64,000 bases of DNA. Source: Coprothermobacter sp. (lineage in GTDB: Bacteria > Caldisericota > Caldisericia > Cryosericales > Cryosericaceae). The stretch is taken from NCBI GenBank assembly GCA_013824685.1, contig PNOG01000012.1, positions 1 to 64,000 of the forward strand, given 5' to 3'. The notes below the pieces were generated by a model. The model did no database searches. It was not told the DNA's origin and saw only the letters and a program-made list of their open reading frames with translations. Numbering within the stretch: the stretch's first letter is position 1; every line of letters starts with the position of its first letter. The position numbers and the translations under genes were made by a program. Shown one piece after another: positions 8,529 through 17,615 of this stretch.

Positions 8529-9432
8529 CACATTTGAGCCTGGGGAGGTCCACCTCCATGCGCTCACGGGAGTCATCACCACCAGGAAGACCAAGTACCA
8601 GACAGTAGAAATCGTCGAGTCAGAGCACTACGGCAAGATGCTGATTCTCGACGGCGACTGCCAGAGTTCAGTCAAGGACGAGTACATCTATCACGAGTGC
8701 TTGAACGAGCCTGCCATGGTCTGTCATCCGGACCCACGCAGGGTGCTTGTCGTCGGAGGCGGTGAAGGTGCGTCTCTGCGCGAACTATTGCGCTTCAAGT
8801 CGGTTGAGCACATCGATATGTGCGACATCGACGAGGAAGCCAATCAGTTGTATGAACAGTACTTGCCGGAGTATCATCAGGGTGCGTTTCACGACCCCAA
8901 GGTCAGCATGCACTTCGAGGACGCCCGCAAATTCATCGAGCGTCAACCTGACCACTCTTACAGCGTGATCATCGAAGACCTGACTGACCTCTTCGAGGGT
9001 GGCCCGTCTATTGTCCTGTTCACGAAGGAGTTCTATCAGCATGCGTTCCGCGTTCTGGATGAGGGCGGTACCCTCTGTGTCACTTCGTCATACCTGAAGC
9101 CGACGAATGTTGCCGTCCACAAGAGGATTCTGGATACTATCCGTTCGGTGTTCCCGATCGCTCGTTCGCTGTATTCCTATGTCGGCGCGTACGATGTTCC
9201 CTGGTCGTATGTCCTGGCTTCCAAGAAGAATGACCCACTGGACATGGATGCCGCGACGGTCGACAGGATTCTGGCTGATCGCGTTGGGGACACCAACGCA
9301 CTGAAGTTCTACGACGGCGTGACGCATGAGCGCATCTTCCGCATGCCCAAGGACATACGGAGCATGCTGGCGGCGCCCGGCGAGCCTCTCGAAGATGGCA
9401 AGTCGTTCGGCATAACCCCAAAGGGAATCTAG
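8506..9432 (+). CDS. speE: Spermidine synthase-family aminopropyltransferase
   Basis: This enzyme transfers the aminopropyl group of decarboxylated SAM to putrescine (or a related amine) and releases methylthioadenosine. The start is the ATG at 8506, with GGAGGT ten bases upstream inside speD; the product has 308 residues. It shows the N-terminal beta domain, then the SAM-binding motif VLVVGGGEGASLREL at about 80-94. The usual GGGDG is GGGEG here. The catalytic loop reads EDLTD where most family members have DDLTD or DSTDP. These changes leave the polyamine acceptor open. A downstream MTA-type deaminase could clear the by-product. Confidence 0.92.
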   Translation: MAWQWYHDTFEPGEVHLHALTGVITTRKTKYQTVEIVESEHYGKMLILDGDCQSSVKDEYIYHECLNEPAMVCHPDPRRVLVVGGGEGASLRELLRFKSVEHIDMCDIDEEANQLYEQYLPEYHQGAFHDPKVSMHFEDARKFIERQPDHSYSVIIEDLTDLFEGGPSIVLFTKEFYQHAFRVLDEGGTLCVTSSYLKPTNVAVHKRILDTIRSVFPIARSLYSYVGAYDVPWSYVLASKKNDPLDMDAATVDRILADRVGDTNALKFYDGVTHERIFRMPKDIRSMLAAPGEPLEDGKSFGITPKGI

Positions 9433-9459
9433 AGCTACAGGTTTTACGACGCATGCGTC

Positions 9460-9486
9460 AGCCCGCCCTTGTCAGGGCGGGCTTTT
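9460..9486 (+). terminator. Rho-independent terminator of speD-speE
   Basis: A perfect 10-bp stem, AGCCCGCCCT (9460-9469) against AGGGCGGGCT (9474-9483), with loop TGTC, runs into TTTT. Confidence 0.85.
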
Positions 9487-9539
9487 CGCTAGCGAGATTT
9501 ACTGAGATTTGCTATGATATAGGAAAAGGAGCGTGCGCA

Positions 9540-10832
9540 ATGGTACGAGTGTTCACGTCGGCCAGCATACTTGACACTGGACGGGGAAGCGATGACGCCA
9601 CGCGGGTCGTGGATATCCTTGTGGACGGAATGCAGATTGGCCGCATCGCCGACCACGTGGATCCGCCCGGGGGCGCGAGCGTCGTTGACGCGTCGAGGTA
9701 CCTGGTTACTCCAGGGTTTGTCAACGCCCACGGGCACCTTGCCATGACGCTTCTGCGCGGGTTTGCGGACGAAGTGCCTCTCGATGTGTGGCTGCAGAAG
9801 TATATGTTTCCACGCGAAGCTCTTATGAACGGTGACGACATCTACTATGGTACCTTGCTTGCGCTAGCCGAAGGCATCATGTCCGGAACGACGACCTTTG
9901 CCGACATGTACTTCTTTGAAGACGATGTGGCCCGGGCGGTGGACGAGGCAGGCGTACGCGCCAACCTCTCGACAGGTACTGCCTCCCTCGACAACGAGCG
10001 GGGCAGGCTGGAGAAGTCCGAGGAGTTCGTCATGCGCTGGAACAACAAGGCCGACGGACGGATCAAGGCCAGTTTCGGGCCGCACGCTCCGTATACCACG
10101 ACGCCGTCATTTGTCCGCGAGAACTTCGAGCGAGCTCGTGATCTTGGCGTCATCGTGCAGTTTCACCTTCACGAGACACGTAAGGAAATCGAGGACTTCA
10201 CTGCAGCGTATGGGGCATCTCCCATCTCATACTACGCTGACCAGGGATACTTCGAGCATCCGCCGCGGCTCCTTGCTGCCCACTGTGTCCATATGACGGC
10301 TCATGACGCGGAAATCCTGCGTGACGCGGGGGCAAGCATTGCCCTGAACGTCCGGAGCAACCTCAAGCTCGGCTCGGGTATCGCCGACTATCGGCTCCTG
10401 CTGGGAAGCGGCGTGAACCTTTGCGTCGGAACGGACGGGGCTGCCAGCAATGACAACGTCGACATGCTGGAGGAATTGCGGGTGCTGGGTCTGGTCATGA
10501 AGGGTTCGACGATGGACGCATCGGGTATCAGTAATGCCAGTCTCCTGGCTATGGCCACGAGCAACGGGGCTGGGGCGCTTGGTTTTGAGGGGGTCGGAAC
10601 ACTGAGTGAGGGGGCCGCAGCAGACCTAGTCTTCTGGGATCTTGAGGATGAATCGTTCTGTCCGAAGAACAACGTGGCCTCCCATCTTCTCTGGTCGGCA
10701 AACAGTCGGGCCGTGGACTCGGTCATGGTTGCCGGTTCCTGGGTCATGGAACACCGACAGTTGTCGGGTATTGATCTCGACAAGGTGCGATTCGAGGTGG
10801 CACGGAGGGCGCGCCGCTTGGCGAGTGGATGA
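9540..10832 (+). CDS. mtaD: Amidohydrolase: 5'-methylthioadenosine/S-adenosylhomocysteine deaminase family
   Basis: This 430-residue metal-dependent deaminase belongs to the TrzN/MtaD branch of the amidohydrolases. Metal ligands are visible as NAHGH (H64, H66), HLHETRKE, AAHCVHM and GTDGAASND. Family members convert MTA, SAH or adenosine to the inosine form. Lying after speD-speE, whose by-product is MTA, an MTA role is likely but not provable; other amino-purine substrates are possible. The ATG at 9540 follows AGGAAAAGGAGCG and a TATGAT box. Its stop overlaps the cinA start (ATGA), so it leads a five-gene operon. Confidence 0.85.
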   Translation: MVRVFTSASILDTGRGSDDATRVVDILVDGMQIGRIADHVDPPGGASVVDASRYLVTPGFVNAHGHLAMTLLRGFADEVPLDVWLQKYMFPREALMNGDDIYYGTLLALAEGIMSGTTTFADMYFFEDDVARAVDEAGVRANLSTGTASLDNERGRLEKSEEFVMRWNNKADGRIKASFGPHAPYTTTPSFVRENFERARDLGVIVQFHLHETRKEIEDFTAAYGASPISYYADQGYFEHPPRLLAAHCVHMTAHDAEILRDAGASIALNVRSNLKLGSGIADYRLLLGSGVNLCVGTDGAASNDNVDMLEELRVLGLVMKGSTMDASGISNASLLAMATSNGAGALGFEGVGTLSEGAAADLVFWDLEDESFCPKNNVASHLLWSANSRAVDSVMVAGSWVMEHRQLSGIDLDKVRFEVARRARRLASG

Positions 10833-11353
10833 GCGAAGACGCGGATGACGACCTCCTGGGGGTTGCCGGAGCACTATTGAACGCCTTGGCCCTGCGGGGC
10901 TGGTGCCTGGGAACGGCTGAGTCGCTCACTGGGGGGATGGTCGGAGCAACCATCACTGCTGTGCCGGGAGCGTCAGTATCATATATGGGCGGCGTGATCA
11001 GCTACACGGACCGTGAGAAGACGGCGCTGTTGGGGGTGCCGACCAAATTGCTGGAGCAGCGTGGCGCTGTGAGCGCCGAGGTGGCGGAAGCTATGGCTCA
11101 GGGCTGCAGGGAGAAGCTGAACGTGCAGGTAGGGCTCGCGACGACCGGCGTAGCCGGACCAGCATCGGACGACAGAGGGACGCCTGTCGGAACCGTGTTC
11201 GTGGCTTGCGCGACGGCACGGGCGTGCACAGTGGAGCGACTATTGCTCGACGGGGACCGACGCCACATTCGTGTCGAATTGACACGTGCGGCTCTTCGGC
11301 TGGCCATCCGGCTCCTGGAAATAGCCCCGCCAGAGGTGGAGGAGGCGACATGA
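10829..11353 (+). CDS. cinA: CinA C-terminal domain protein (nicotinamide-nucleotide amidase type)
   Basis: This 174-residue stand-alone CinA-C/PncC domain lacks the N-terminal molybdopterin-like domain of full CinA. The family signature is clear: GTAESLTGGMVGATIT at about 30-45, SYMGGVISYTDREK, AQGCREKLNVQVGLATTGVAGP and GTPVGTVFVA. PncC deamidates nicotinamide mononucleotide to recycle NAD. It overlaps the upstream deaminase by ATGA and the downstream radical-SAM gene the same way, so all are co-translated. Which substrate is used in this operon is unknown. Confidence 0.88.
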   Translation: MSEDADDDLLGVAGALLNALALRGWCLGTAESLTGGMVGATITAVPGASVSYMGGVISYTDREKTALLGVPTKLLEQRGAVSAEVAEAMAQGCREKLNVQVGLATTGVAGPASDDRGTPVGTVFVACATARACTVERLLLDGDRRHIRVELTRAALRLAIRLLEIAPPEVEEAT

Positions 11354-12360
11354 GACCGGTGAGCCTCAGTCGCGTGGAGGTGGGCGGGGCCGTCAAGTGT
11401 CTTGCCTGTGCTCATGGGTGTATCGTCGCTGAAGGGAGAACGGGACTGTGCGGTGTCCGGCGCACGGTGAAGGGGGGACTGCAATCTCTGGTCTATGGTC
11501 TCCCTGCATCGGTTGCCCTCGATCCCATTGAGAAGAAGCCGCTGTATCACTTCCTTCCCGGCTCGACCGCGCTCTCACTGGGCACATTCGGGTGCAATTT
11601 CACCTGCGCCTTCTGCCAGAACTACGAGCTCTCGCAGGCGCGAGATGCAGATGACGCGCTGTTGCGCCTGCCGTTCCTGGACCCGGAAGCTGTCGTTCAA
11701 CTGGCGCTGCGGCAGGGAGCCTCATCGATTGCCTGTACCTACAATGAGCCCGCCGTGTGGGCGGAGTATGCCCTGGACATCGCCACAGTGGCAAGGCAGG
11801 CCGACTTGCGCACAGTGTTCGTGTCCAATGGCTTTTACTCTCATGAGCTTCTGCATGAAGCACTGCCCCTGATCGATGCCTACAATATCGACCTGAAGTC
11901 GTTTTCCGATGACTTCTACCGGCGCGTGTGCGGCGGGCGTCTCCAGCCTGTGCTCGATGCCATACGGGCGATCCATGATGCAGGATCGTGGGAGGAGATC
12001 ACGTCGCTGATCATCCCTGGTCTCAACGACAGCGAGAACGAACTGAGGGCCATGGCGCACTTTGTTGCGTCCATCGACCCCGCGATGCCGTGGCACGTCT
12101 CGCGGTTCTTCCCGATGTACCACATGCTGGATACGCCGATCACGCCGGCTGCTTCGATCGAGAGGGCGGTGCAGGTCGGACAGGAGGAAGGACTGCTCCA
12201 TGTCTATTCGGGGAACCTTCCAGGTCACGATGGAGCTGGTGACACGGTGTGTCCACAATGTGGGGCGACAGTGATAGAACGTCAGGGCTACACGGTGACA
12301 GCCAGGACAGGACTGACCTGTCCAACGTGCGGGACGCGCGTCAAGGGAGTGGAGCGATGA
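11350..12360 (+). CDS. amrS: AmmeMemoRadiSam system radical SAM enzyme
   Basis: This 336-residue radical SAM protein has the cluster motif C82-NFT-C86-AF-C89 followed by QNYELSQ. An N-terminal Cys-rich segment (C17, C20, C24, C34) and a C-terminal zinc-ribbon-like CPQCG...CPTCG probably bind additional metal. It belongs to the PflA-like AmmeMemoRadiSam (AmrS) family, encoded with AmrB (Memo) and AmrA (AMMECR1). The trio's reaction is not established to my knowledge. Both ends overlap neighbours by ATGA (cinA at the start, amrB at the end), so stoichiometric co-expression is expected. Confidence 0.92.
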   Translation: MRPVSLSRVEVGGAVKCLACAHGCIVAEGRTGLCGVRRTVKGGLQSLVYGLPASVALDPIEKKPLYHFLPGSTALSLGTFGCNFTCAFCQNYELSQARDADDALLRLPFLDPEAVVQLALRQGASSIACTYNEPAVWAEYALDIATVARQADLRTVFVSNGFYSHELLHEALPLIDAYNIDLKSFSDDFYRRVCGGRLQPVLDAIRAIHDAGSWEEITSLIIPGLNDSENELRAMAHFVASIDPAMPWHVSRFFPMYHMLDTPITPAASIERAVQVGQEEGLLHVYSGNLPGHDGAGDTVCPQCGATVIERQGYTVTARTGLTCPTCGTRVKGVER

Positions 12361-13166
12361 TACGAAATGCCGTCGTTGCCGGGCAGTTCTACCCGGCGCA
12401 GGCTCGTGAACTGCGCGTCGTCGTCGAGGGATACATCAAAGGCGCACGTTTGCCGGCAAACACAGCCGGCGCCGCGTGCATGGGGTTGATCGTTCCTCAT
12501 GCCGGGTACGTGTACTCGGGTCCAGTGGCGGGAGCCGGGTATGCCTGTCTGGCAGGCCTGGACGAATCTGAGCACATCACTGTGGTCGTCCTCGCCCCAA
12601 GTCATCACGTGTGGTTCAAGGGTGTGGCACTCCCGGAAGCAGACGTGTTCGGGACGCCGCTGGGAGATATCAAGGTATCAGATGCAGCGAGGCTCCTGAC
12701 GAAGCGTCCCTCGGTTTTCACGTCCGGTCAGGCCCATGCACTGGAGCACGCGGTCGAGGTGCAGCTGCCATTCCTGCAGGTAGTCCTCAAGGACTTCAGC
12801 ATCATTCCATTGGTGCTGGGAGAGGTGGACACGGCGGTCCTGGCTCAGGAGCTCCTGGCGCTGCATCTTCCACACATGCTCGTCGTCGCCTCCAGCGACC
12901 TCAGTCACTACGACCCATACGACATGGCAGTGGAACATGACCGTACCACAATCGGGCACATCTTAAAGGGAGAGGGTGACAAGCTGGGCGGCGAGGACGC
13001 CTGCGGGTTCATGCCAATCAGGACGATTCTTGCCATGGCTCGCGTTTCCGGCTGGAAGCCACAGCTCCTCGACTACAGGAATTCGGGTGACACCGCAGGG
13101 GACAAGTCTGCCGTCGTCGGATATGCTTCGATTGGATTCTGGGAGGACAGGCATGGACATGAATGA
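12357..13166 (+). CDS. amrB: AmmeMemoRadiSam system protein B (Memo family)
   Basis: This 269-residue protein of the Memo/LigB-like fold has the conserved start (AGQFYPA), GLIVPHAGYVYSGPVAGAGY with the metal-site histidine, then VVLAPSHH, EHAVEVQLPFLQ, VVASSDLSHYDPY and CGFMPI. Eukaryotic Memo is a copper-associated homologue, and the bacterial protein may likewise bind metal. It sits between the radical SAM and AMMECR1 genes, overlapping the first by 4 bases and the second by 14. Confidence 0.92.
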   Translation: MIRNAVVAGQFYPAQARELRVVVEGYIKGARLPANTAGAACMGLIVPHAGYVYSGPVAGAGYACLAGLDESEHITVVVLAPSHHVWFKGVALPEADVFGTPLGDIKVSDAARLLTKRPSVFTSGQAHALEHAVEVQLPFLQVVLKDFSIIPLVLGEVDTAVLAQELLALHLPHMLVVASSDLSHYDPYDMAVEHDRTTIGHILKGEGDKLGGEDACGFMPIRTILAMARVSGWKPQLLDYRNSGDTAGDKSAVVGYASIGFWEDRHGHE

Positions 13167-13728
13167 ACGTGAACGCCTTCAGCTGCTTCTACTGGCGCGT
13201 GAATCGATTCGCAGGCGGCTGCTGGATGCACACGAACTGGCACCGACGCGCGAAGAATTCCCTGACGACAAGTTCTGGCAGGACCAAGGGGTGTTTGTCA
13301 CGCTGACTGAGCACGGAGAGCTTCGAGGCTGCATCGGAACGATCATGCCTGTCTCTCCTCTGGTCCAGGCGGTCGCATCCAACGCGCTTGCGGCGGCCTT
13401 CAGCGACCCACGATTTGAGCCAGTCGAAGAGGCGGAGTTTGGGGACCTGTGCATCGAGATCTCCCTGCTTTCTGTTCCGGCCGAGCTCGCGTTCTCGTCG
13501 CTGGCGGACCTTCAATCAAAGTTGGCGGCAACACGCCCCGGTGTCATTCTTAAGCGCGGAGCCCATCAGGCCACGTTCCTGCCACAGGTCTGGGAGCAGC
13601 TGCCCAACGTCCACGGATTCCTCGAGGCTCTCTGCCACAAGGCCGGGCTCCACACTGAGAGCCTCTCTCAGCCGGGTCTGAGCGTGTTCACCTACACCGT
13701 CCTGGCGTTCTCCGAGGACTGCGAGTAG
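13153..13728 (+). CDS. amrA: AmmeMemoRadiSam system protein A (AMMECR1 domain)
   Basis: This 191-residue AMMECR1-domain protein carries GVFVTLTEHGELRGCIGTIMP (with the invariant LRGCIG core), an AFSDPRFEP segment, CIEISLLS and VILKRGAHQATFLPQVWEQ. The human homologue is linked to Alport-syndrome contiguous deletion; its biochemistry is unknown. The start at 13153 is preceded by GGGAGGACAG and lies inside the end of amrB. The 3' end overlaps the C69 peptidase gene tail-to-tail by 37 bases, with no terminator between them. Confidence 0.92.
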   Translation: MDMNERERLQLLLLARESIRRRLLDAHELAPTREEFPDDKFWQDQGVFVTLTEHGELRGCIGTIMPVSPLVQAVASNALAAAFSDPRFEPVEEAEFGDLCIEISLLSVPAELAFSSLADLQSKLAATRPGVILKRGAHQATFLPQVWEQLPNVHGFLEALCHKAGLHTESLSQPGLSVFTYTVLAFSEDCE

Positions 13729-15023
13729 GCCGGCCACCGACGCACAAGTTCCCTGTTCTCCCGCCGCCATTGCAGGGAGAACGCGGGGGAGTGTGTCGTC
13801 GGATGGTCCAGTGGCTCAATCGCGTTCCAGACGGCGACTCGGTACTCTTTCTCCAGCTCGAAGCACTCCCGCGCAGCTTGCTTGCGATACTCCGGTGCGG
13901 CACCTGCCATTACTTTCTCGAAGCGCTGCTCGAGCGGAACTCGCAGCTTCTCAATGGCCTGATGCTTCTGGGCATAGTTGTTGTGCAGGTTCCGGGAGAT
14001 GCGCTCGTTCTCGAGCCAGTAGTTGAGCGCCTCTTCCTGCTGGTCCTCACCGAACATGCCGGCGCCTTCGGCATCCAGCGCGAGCGGCTTGAACAGAGCG
14101 ATGCACGGCGCCGATGCGCCCGTAACCCATGCGACGGGACCTGACTTGTCGAGGTCTGCTACCATGCTGCCGACAGTCTGGTCACCCACGAGACCGCCGA
14201 AATGCATGCACACCGAACCAACACTGCCTGCCCTGAGAGCATAGCTCGGGTCGTTATGCTGACGCAGTGCTGCTTTCATCGTCGCTACGGTAGCCGGCGC
14301 AGCTGAACCGAGAGAGCTGAGACTGCTGGCACGGCGTGCGCGTGCTCTGGAGAACTTCGTGAACAGAGGGTCAGAGAACGAGGCTGCGAAATCCAACCTG
14401 TCCTCGCCGCGTCGCAAGTGCTTCTGTTTGGCGAAAGCTTCGGCGCCTGGCGATAGCTCATCCCAGTCGGAGCCGATCGTCAGCAGGTTGGAGATTGCCC
14501 CGGTTCCGCTGACCTCCTTGCGAGCCCACTGCTTTCCAACCGTCTCCAGGATCCAGGACTCGGCTCTGTCAGCGACCAGGAAGCTGTTGTTGTAGAAGAA
14601 CCGCTTGGTGAAGCCACAGTTGCCACCCTGGCCATGTTGTTCCAGCAGCGCGATGATCACATCTACAGCCGAGCGAGCACTGTTACAGCGTTCCAGAGCC
14701 AGCCTGAGCAAATCCATGCCGGTCAGCCCCGTTGCACCGTACCCCCCACGAGTGAAGACCGCCTCGTTGCCGATGGCGACACCATGTTCGTTGATGCCCA
14801 TCTCGGCACCCCACATCCAGAACGGCCTGCAGAGCAGGACGGCGTTCGTTTCCCGGACCTGATCGACTTCGATGTAGGTCGTCCTGAGTCTCAGCTCGCT
14901 GTGGGTCCTGTGTGGCATGGCCGTCAGGAGCTGGGCCTCGTTCGGCTCGCGGTCGCTGTTTTTTGCCAGGAAGCTGTGGAAGTCTGTAGAGGTTGGTGCG
15001 AGAGCCGCAATCGTATCACACAT
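13692..15023 (-). CDS. C69-family dipeptidase (secernin-like N-terminal nucleophile hydrolase)
   Basis: This 443-residue protein starts M-C-D-T, so removal of Met exposes the catalytic Cys2 of Ntn hydrolases. Downstream are AKNSDREPNEAQLL, RPFWMWGAEMGINEHGVAIGNEAVFTR and NNSFLVADRAESWILET, typical of peptidase family C69 and secernins. The ATG at 15023 is preferred to the GTG just before it because it sits 7 bases after GGAGG and leaves Cys at position 2. Likely substrates are dipeptides or N-acyl compounds. It lies downstream of the minus-strand dnaQ/dinG-like gene but 70 bases away, and may have its own promoter. Confidence 0.8.
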   Translation of the reverse strand: MCDTIAALAPTSTDFHSFLAKNSDREPNEAQLLTAMPHRTHSELRLRTTYIEVDQVRETNAVLLCRPFWMWGAEMGINEHGVAIGNEAVFTRGGYGATGLTGMDLLRLALERCNSARSAVDVIIALLEQHGQGGNCGFTKRFFYNNSFLVADRAESWILETVGKQWARKEVSGTGAISNLLTIGSDWDELSPGAEAFAKQKHLRRGEDRLDFAASFSDPLFTKFSRARARRASSLSSLGSAAPATVATMKAALRQHNDPSYALRAGSVGSVCMHFGGLVGDQTVGSMVADLDKSGPVAWVTGASAPCIALFKPLALDAEGAGMFGEDQQEEALNYWLENERISRNLHNNYAQKHQAIEKLRVPLEQRFEKVMAGAAPEYRKQAARECFELEKEYRVAVWNAIEPLDHPTTHSPAFSLQWRRENRELVRRWPAYSQSSENARTV

Positions 15024-15093
15024 CACGTGCCTCCTTCAATGCTATGGTTTCGGACACTGAGGCGTGGTTCTTCCGCGAGGTCTCACGAACGCT

Positions 15094-17604
15094 TCATAGC
15101 GTTTGGTTGCGCATCCACCGGTCAAGATGCTGCAGCAGGCTTTCCTGACTTTCCATCGGCAGGAACAGCGATGGCGTCGGCAGGACAGTCCGGATACGAT
15201 CTGCGTAGGCCGAACCGAAGCTCCGGTTGTCCAGCATGAAGACGCTTCGCAGCGTGTGTGGATCCATCTGGTGCAGTGTGTATTGCAGCAGGGTCAGGGC
15301 ATAGGGGAGGTCGAACTGTCGGAAGGCATCGCCCCGTCTCTCTTTGAGCGCTTGTTTGAGGCGCGTCACCGTTGGAAGGAACGAGTTCGGAAACTGCAGC
15401 TTGGTGACAAACAGAAACTTCGCCGAGACGATGTCGCCGAAGCTCAGATAGTCGAACGGGATGAGCAGAATGGCCCTGTTCTGACCGGAAAACTGTTCCA
15501 GCAGTTGCATGCGCGTGTGCCCGTTCTTTGGAAGCAACAGGCTGTATTCGGCTAGTCCAGGCTCGCGCGCAAGAAACGACTGCAGGCGGCGCAGCGTCTC
15601 GAGAGAGTTGGAGGCGACCATCGCTTTTCCGGGGAAGCGTCTCATCGTTTCGGCGATGAGGCGGGCGCCCTCCTTTTCGAATCCGGACTCGTTTGGCTTC
15701 GGCAGGTGCAGCGTCACAAACGTGGGGACACGAGGGCCGTCCAGCTCAGGGTCGACGACAACGGCGGCAGGCTCGGGCCCCATGAGGCCGAATGTCTCGG
15801 GCAGGAATCGCTGGTCACCAGCAGGGCATACACTCGTCCCGGCGAGGAAGAACTGGGCATACGTGTTGCACGCCCGGATGCGTGAGGCAAGGACGGTCCT
15901 GGTGCTCGCCAGCATGATCTCCTGACCCTGTCGTTCCATCCATACGGCATAGGCAGGGTTGTCTGCATTGTCCAGAACAGAAGCGAGGTCTCGACATTGC
16001 GTCAGGTATGCCATTCGCATCGTTGGGGGCAGTGCCTTCCCTGCGTTTACGAAGGCCTCTACCATTGTGTCCGCCGCGGATCTGAGGGCCACGAACTCGC
16101 CGGCAGACCAGAGCGTTTCGCCGATTGCGATGCGTCCTCGGACCCCAGCATTCTCCTGATGGGTCACGCGCAGGTAGAGTTCCTCGAGAAGAGTTCCAGC
16201 GTGTGCGGCAAGGTCGGCCACGATGGCGAGACCCGGAACTTCGCGGCGCTCGCCTGCAATACCGGCGATGATGCGCAGCGTGATCGACGTGACCTGCACC
16301 TCAGGCACGTCGAGCACATCACTCATGAGTTTCTCAGTCTCGGGGGAAGAGACCAGGACCAGTGTCGACTCGCCGAGTTCGTGGAATACGTGTGGCGCCT
16401 CAGCGAGGTCGGTCACGTGGAGGTGGGCGACGTGCGCACGAGCCAGCGATTCCCGGACGGGACACACATCATGAAACGGACAGCTCGACTCGAGCTGGCA
16501 ATGAGCTGCCGATATGTGGTTCACAAGACGGGACTTCTTCAGGAACAGCGGCATGCCGGGAATGAAGACTGAGCGTGTCTCCCATTCATAGACGATGAGA
16601 GCCGAGAGCTCAAAGCCGAATTCGCGACGCATGGTGGGGCTGCGGGTCGCTCCATCGAGCAGCATGAGGCAGACGAGGTTGTTGGGGCTCTCCTGCGATA
16701 TCCAGAGTGGTCGTGCATCTCCTGGTTGCGCATCCTCGAGGAGTGGTTCGATGGCTGCAGGCGCGCGCAGCAGCACAGCACTGGGGCGTGTGGATGCCTG
16801 GAGATCCCCGAGGTACCGGGCTCGAAGTGACCGGGGTTCGCACTGGAGGAGGACATCGCGGCCGGAAGCCAGCAACGCCATCTCTGGAGAGGTCATGTCG
16901 CTGGTGATGCCCGGCTTCAGTGCCTTCAGGTGTGGTAGACGCGAATGGTCGAGGTCTGTCAGATCAGCATCCAAGCCTGCCATTTCAGATGGTAGAACCA
17001 CCGACCGGGTATCGCCGGCGTCCAGCAACCCGAGGTCTGCCACGGCTGGATAGAGAAACTGGATGCGTTGCACGATGGAATCAGGGAGTGCAGACTGCGC
17101 AATCTTGTCCTTCAATTTGCGGTAGAAGCGAAACAGGGAGAGACTGTCTCCAAGAGCTCGGTGAGCTTCTTCCTTCTTGATTTCGAGCGAGTCGACCAAT
17201 GCGACGAGGCTATGGCTCTGCAGGTCCGGGAAGAAGATACGTGCGAGTTCCAGCGTGTCAAACACGGCATTCGCGAGCTGACCGTGCAGCGCTCTGCGCA
17301 GGAAACCTTCATCAAAGCTGGAGTTGTGCGCCAGCAATGGACTGCCACCCGCAAACTGCAGGAACTGGTCGACGACCTGATCCACGGATTCTGCCGGTTC
17401 GAGGTCGAGAGGAGTTATCCCAGTGAGGGCAGAGATGAATTCGGGCAGACGGGCGCCTTCCTTCAGGCGGCAGAACTGCTCAAATCGTCCGACCTCCTTG
17501 CCTCCACGCACCTTGACGGCACCAATCTCGATGATTTGATCGGAAGCCTGATCGAGGCCTGTTGTTTCGAGGTCGAAGAAGACGAGTTCCTGTTCGTTTT
17601 TCAA
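15094..17604 (-). CDS. DnaQ-like 3'-5' exonuclease fused to a degenerate DinG-type helicase region
   Basis: The gene encodes 836 residues from a TTG start (GAAAGGAACCAT upstream, 11 bases after the mutS2 stop). Residues 1-165 form a complete DEDDh exonuclease: D11-L-E13-T-T-G, D98 in AHNSSFDEGF, and H148...D153 in HRALGDSLS. The rest has the length and C-terminal pattern of Gram-positive-type DinG. However, I see no GxGKT Walker A: the equivalent region reads LLQCEPRSLRARYLG. No clear DEAH box is visible either. It is probably an active exonuclease with a non-ATPase scaffold. Staphylococcal DinG is reported to act as an exonuclease without helicase function. Confidence 0.78.
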   Translation of the reverse strand: MKNEQELVFFDLETTGLDQASDQIIEIGAVKVRGGKEVGRFEQFCRLKEGARLPEFISALTGITPLDLEPAESVDQVVDQFLQFAGGSPLLAHNSSFDEGFLRRALHGQLANAVFDTLELARIFFPDLQSHSLVALVDSLEIKKEEAHRALGDSLSLFRFYRKLKDKIAQSALPDSIVQRIQFLYPAVADLGLLDAGDTRSVVLPSEMAGLDADLTDLDHSRLPHLKALKPGITSDMTSPEMALLASGRDVLLQCEPRSLRARYLGDLQASTRPSAVLLRAPAAIEPLLEDAQPGDARPLWISQESPNNLVCLMLLDGATRSPTMRREFGFELSALIVYEWETRSVFIPGMPLFLKKSRLVNHISAAHCQLESSCPFHDVCPVRESLARAHVAHLHVTDLAEAPHVFHELGESTLVLVSSPETEKLMSDVLDVPEVQVTSITLRIIAGIAGERREVPGLAIVADLAAHAGTLLEELYLRVTHQENAGVRGRIAIGETLWSAGEFVALRSAADTMVEAFVNAGKALPPTMRMAYLTQCRDLASVLDNADNPAYAVWMERQGQEIMLASTRTVLASRIRACNTYAQFFLAGTSVCPAGDQRFLPETFGLMGPEPAAVVVDPELDGPRVPTFVTLHLPKPNESGFEKEGARLIAETMRRFPGKAMVASNSLETLRRLQSFLAREPGLAEYSLLLPKNGHTRMQLLEQFSGQNRAILLIPFDYLSFGDIVSAKFLFVTKLQFPNSFLPTVTRLKQALKERRGDAFRQFDLPYALTLLQYTLHQMDPHTLRSVFMLDNRSFGSAYADRIRTVLPTPSLFLPMESQESLLQHLDRWMRNQTL

Positions 17605-17615
17605 ATGGTTCCTTT

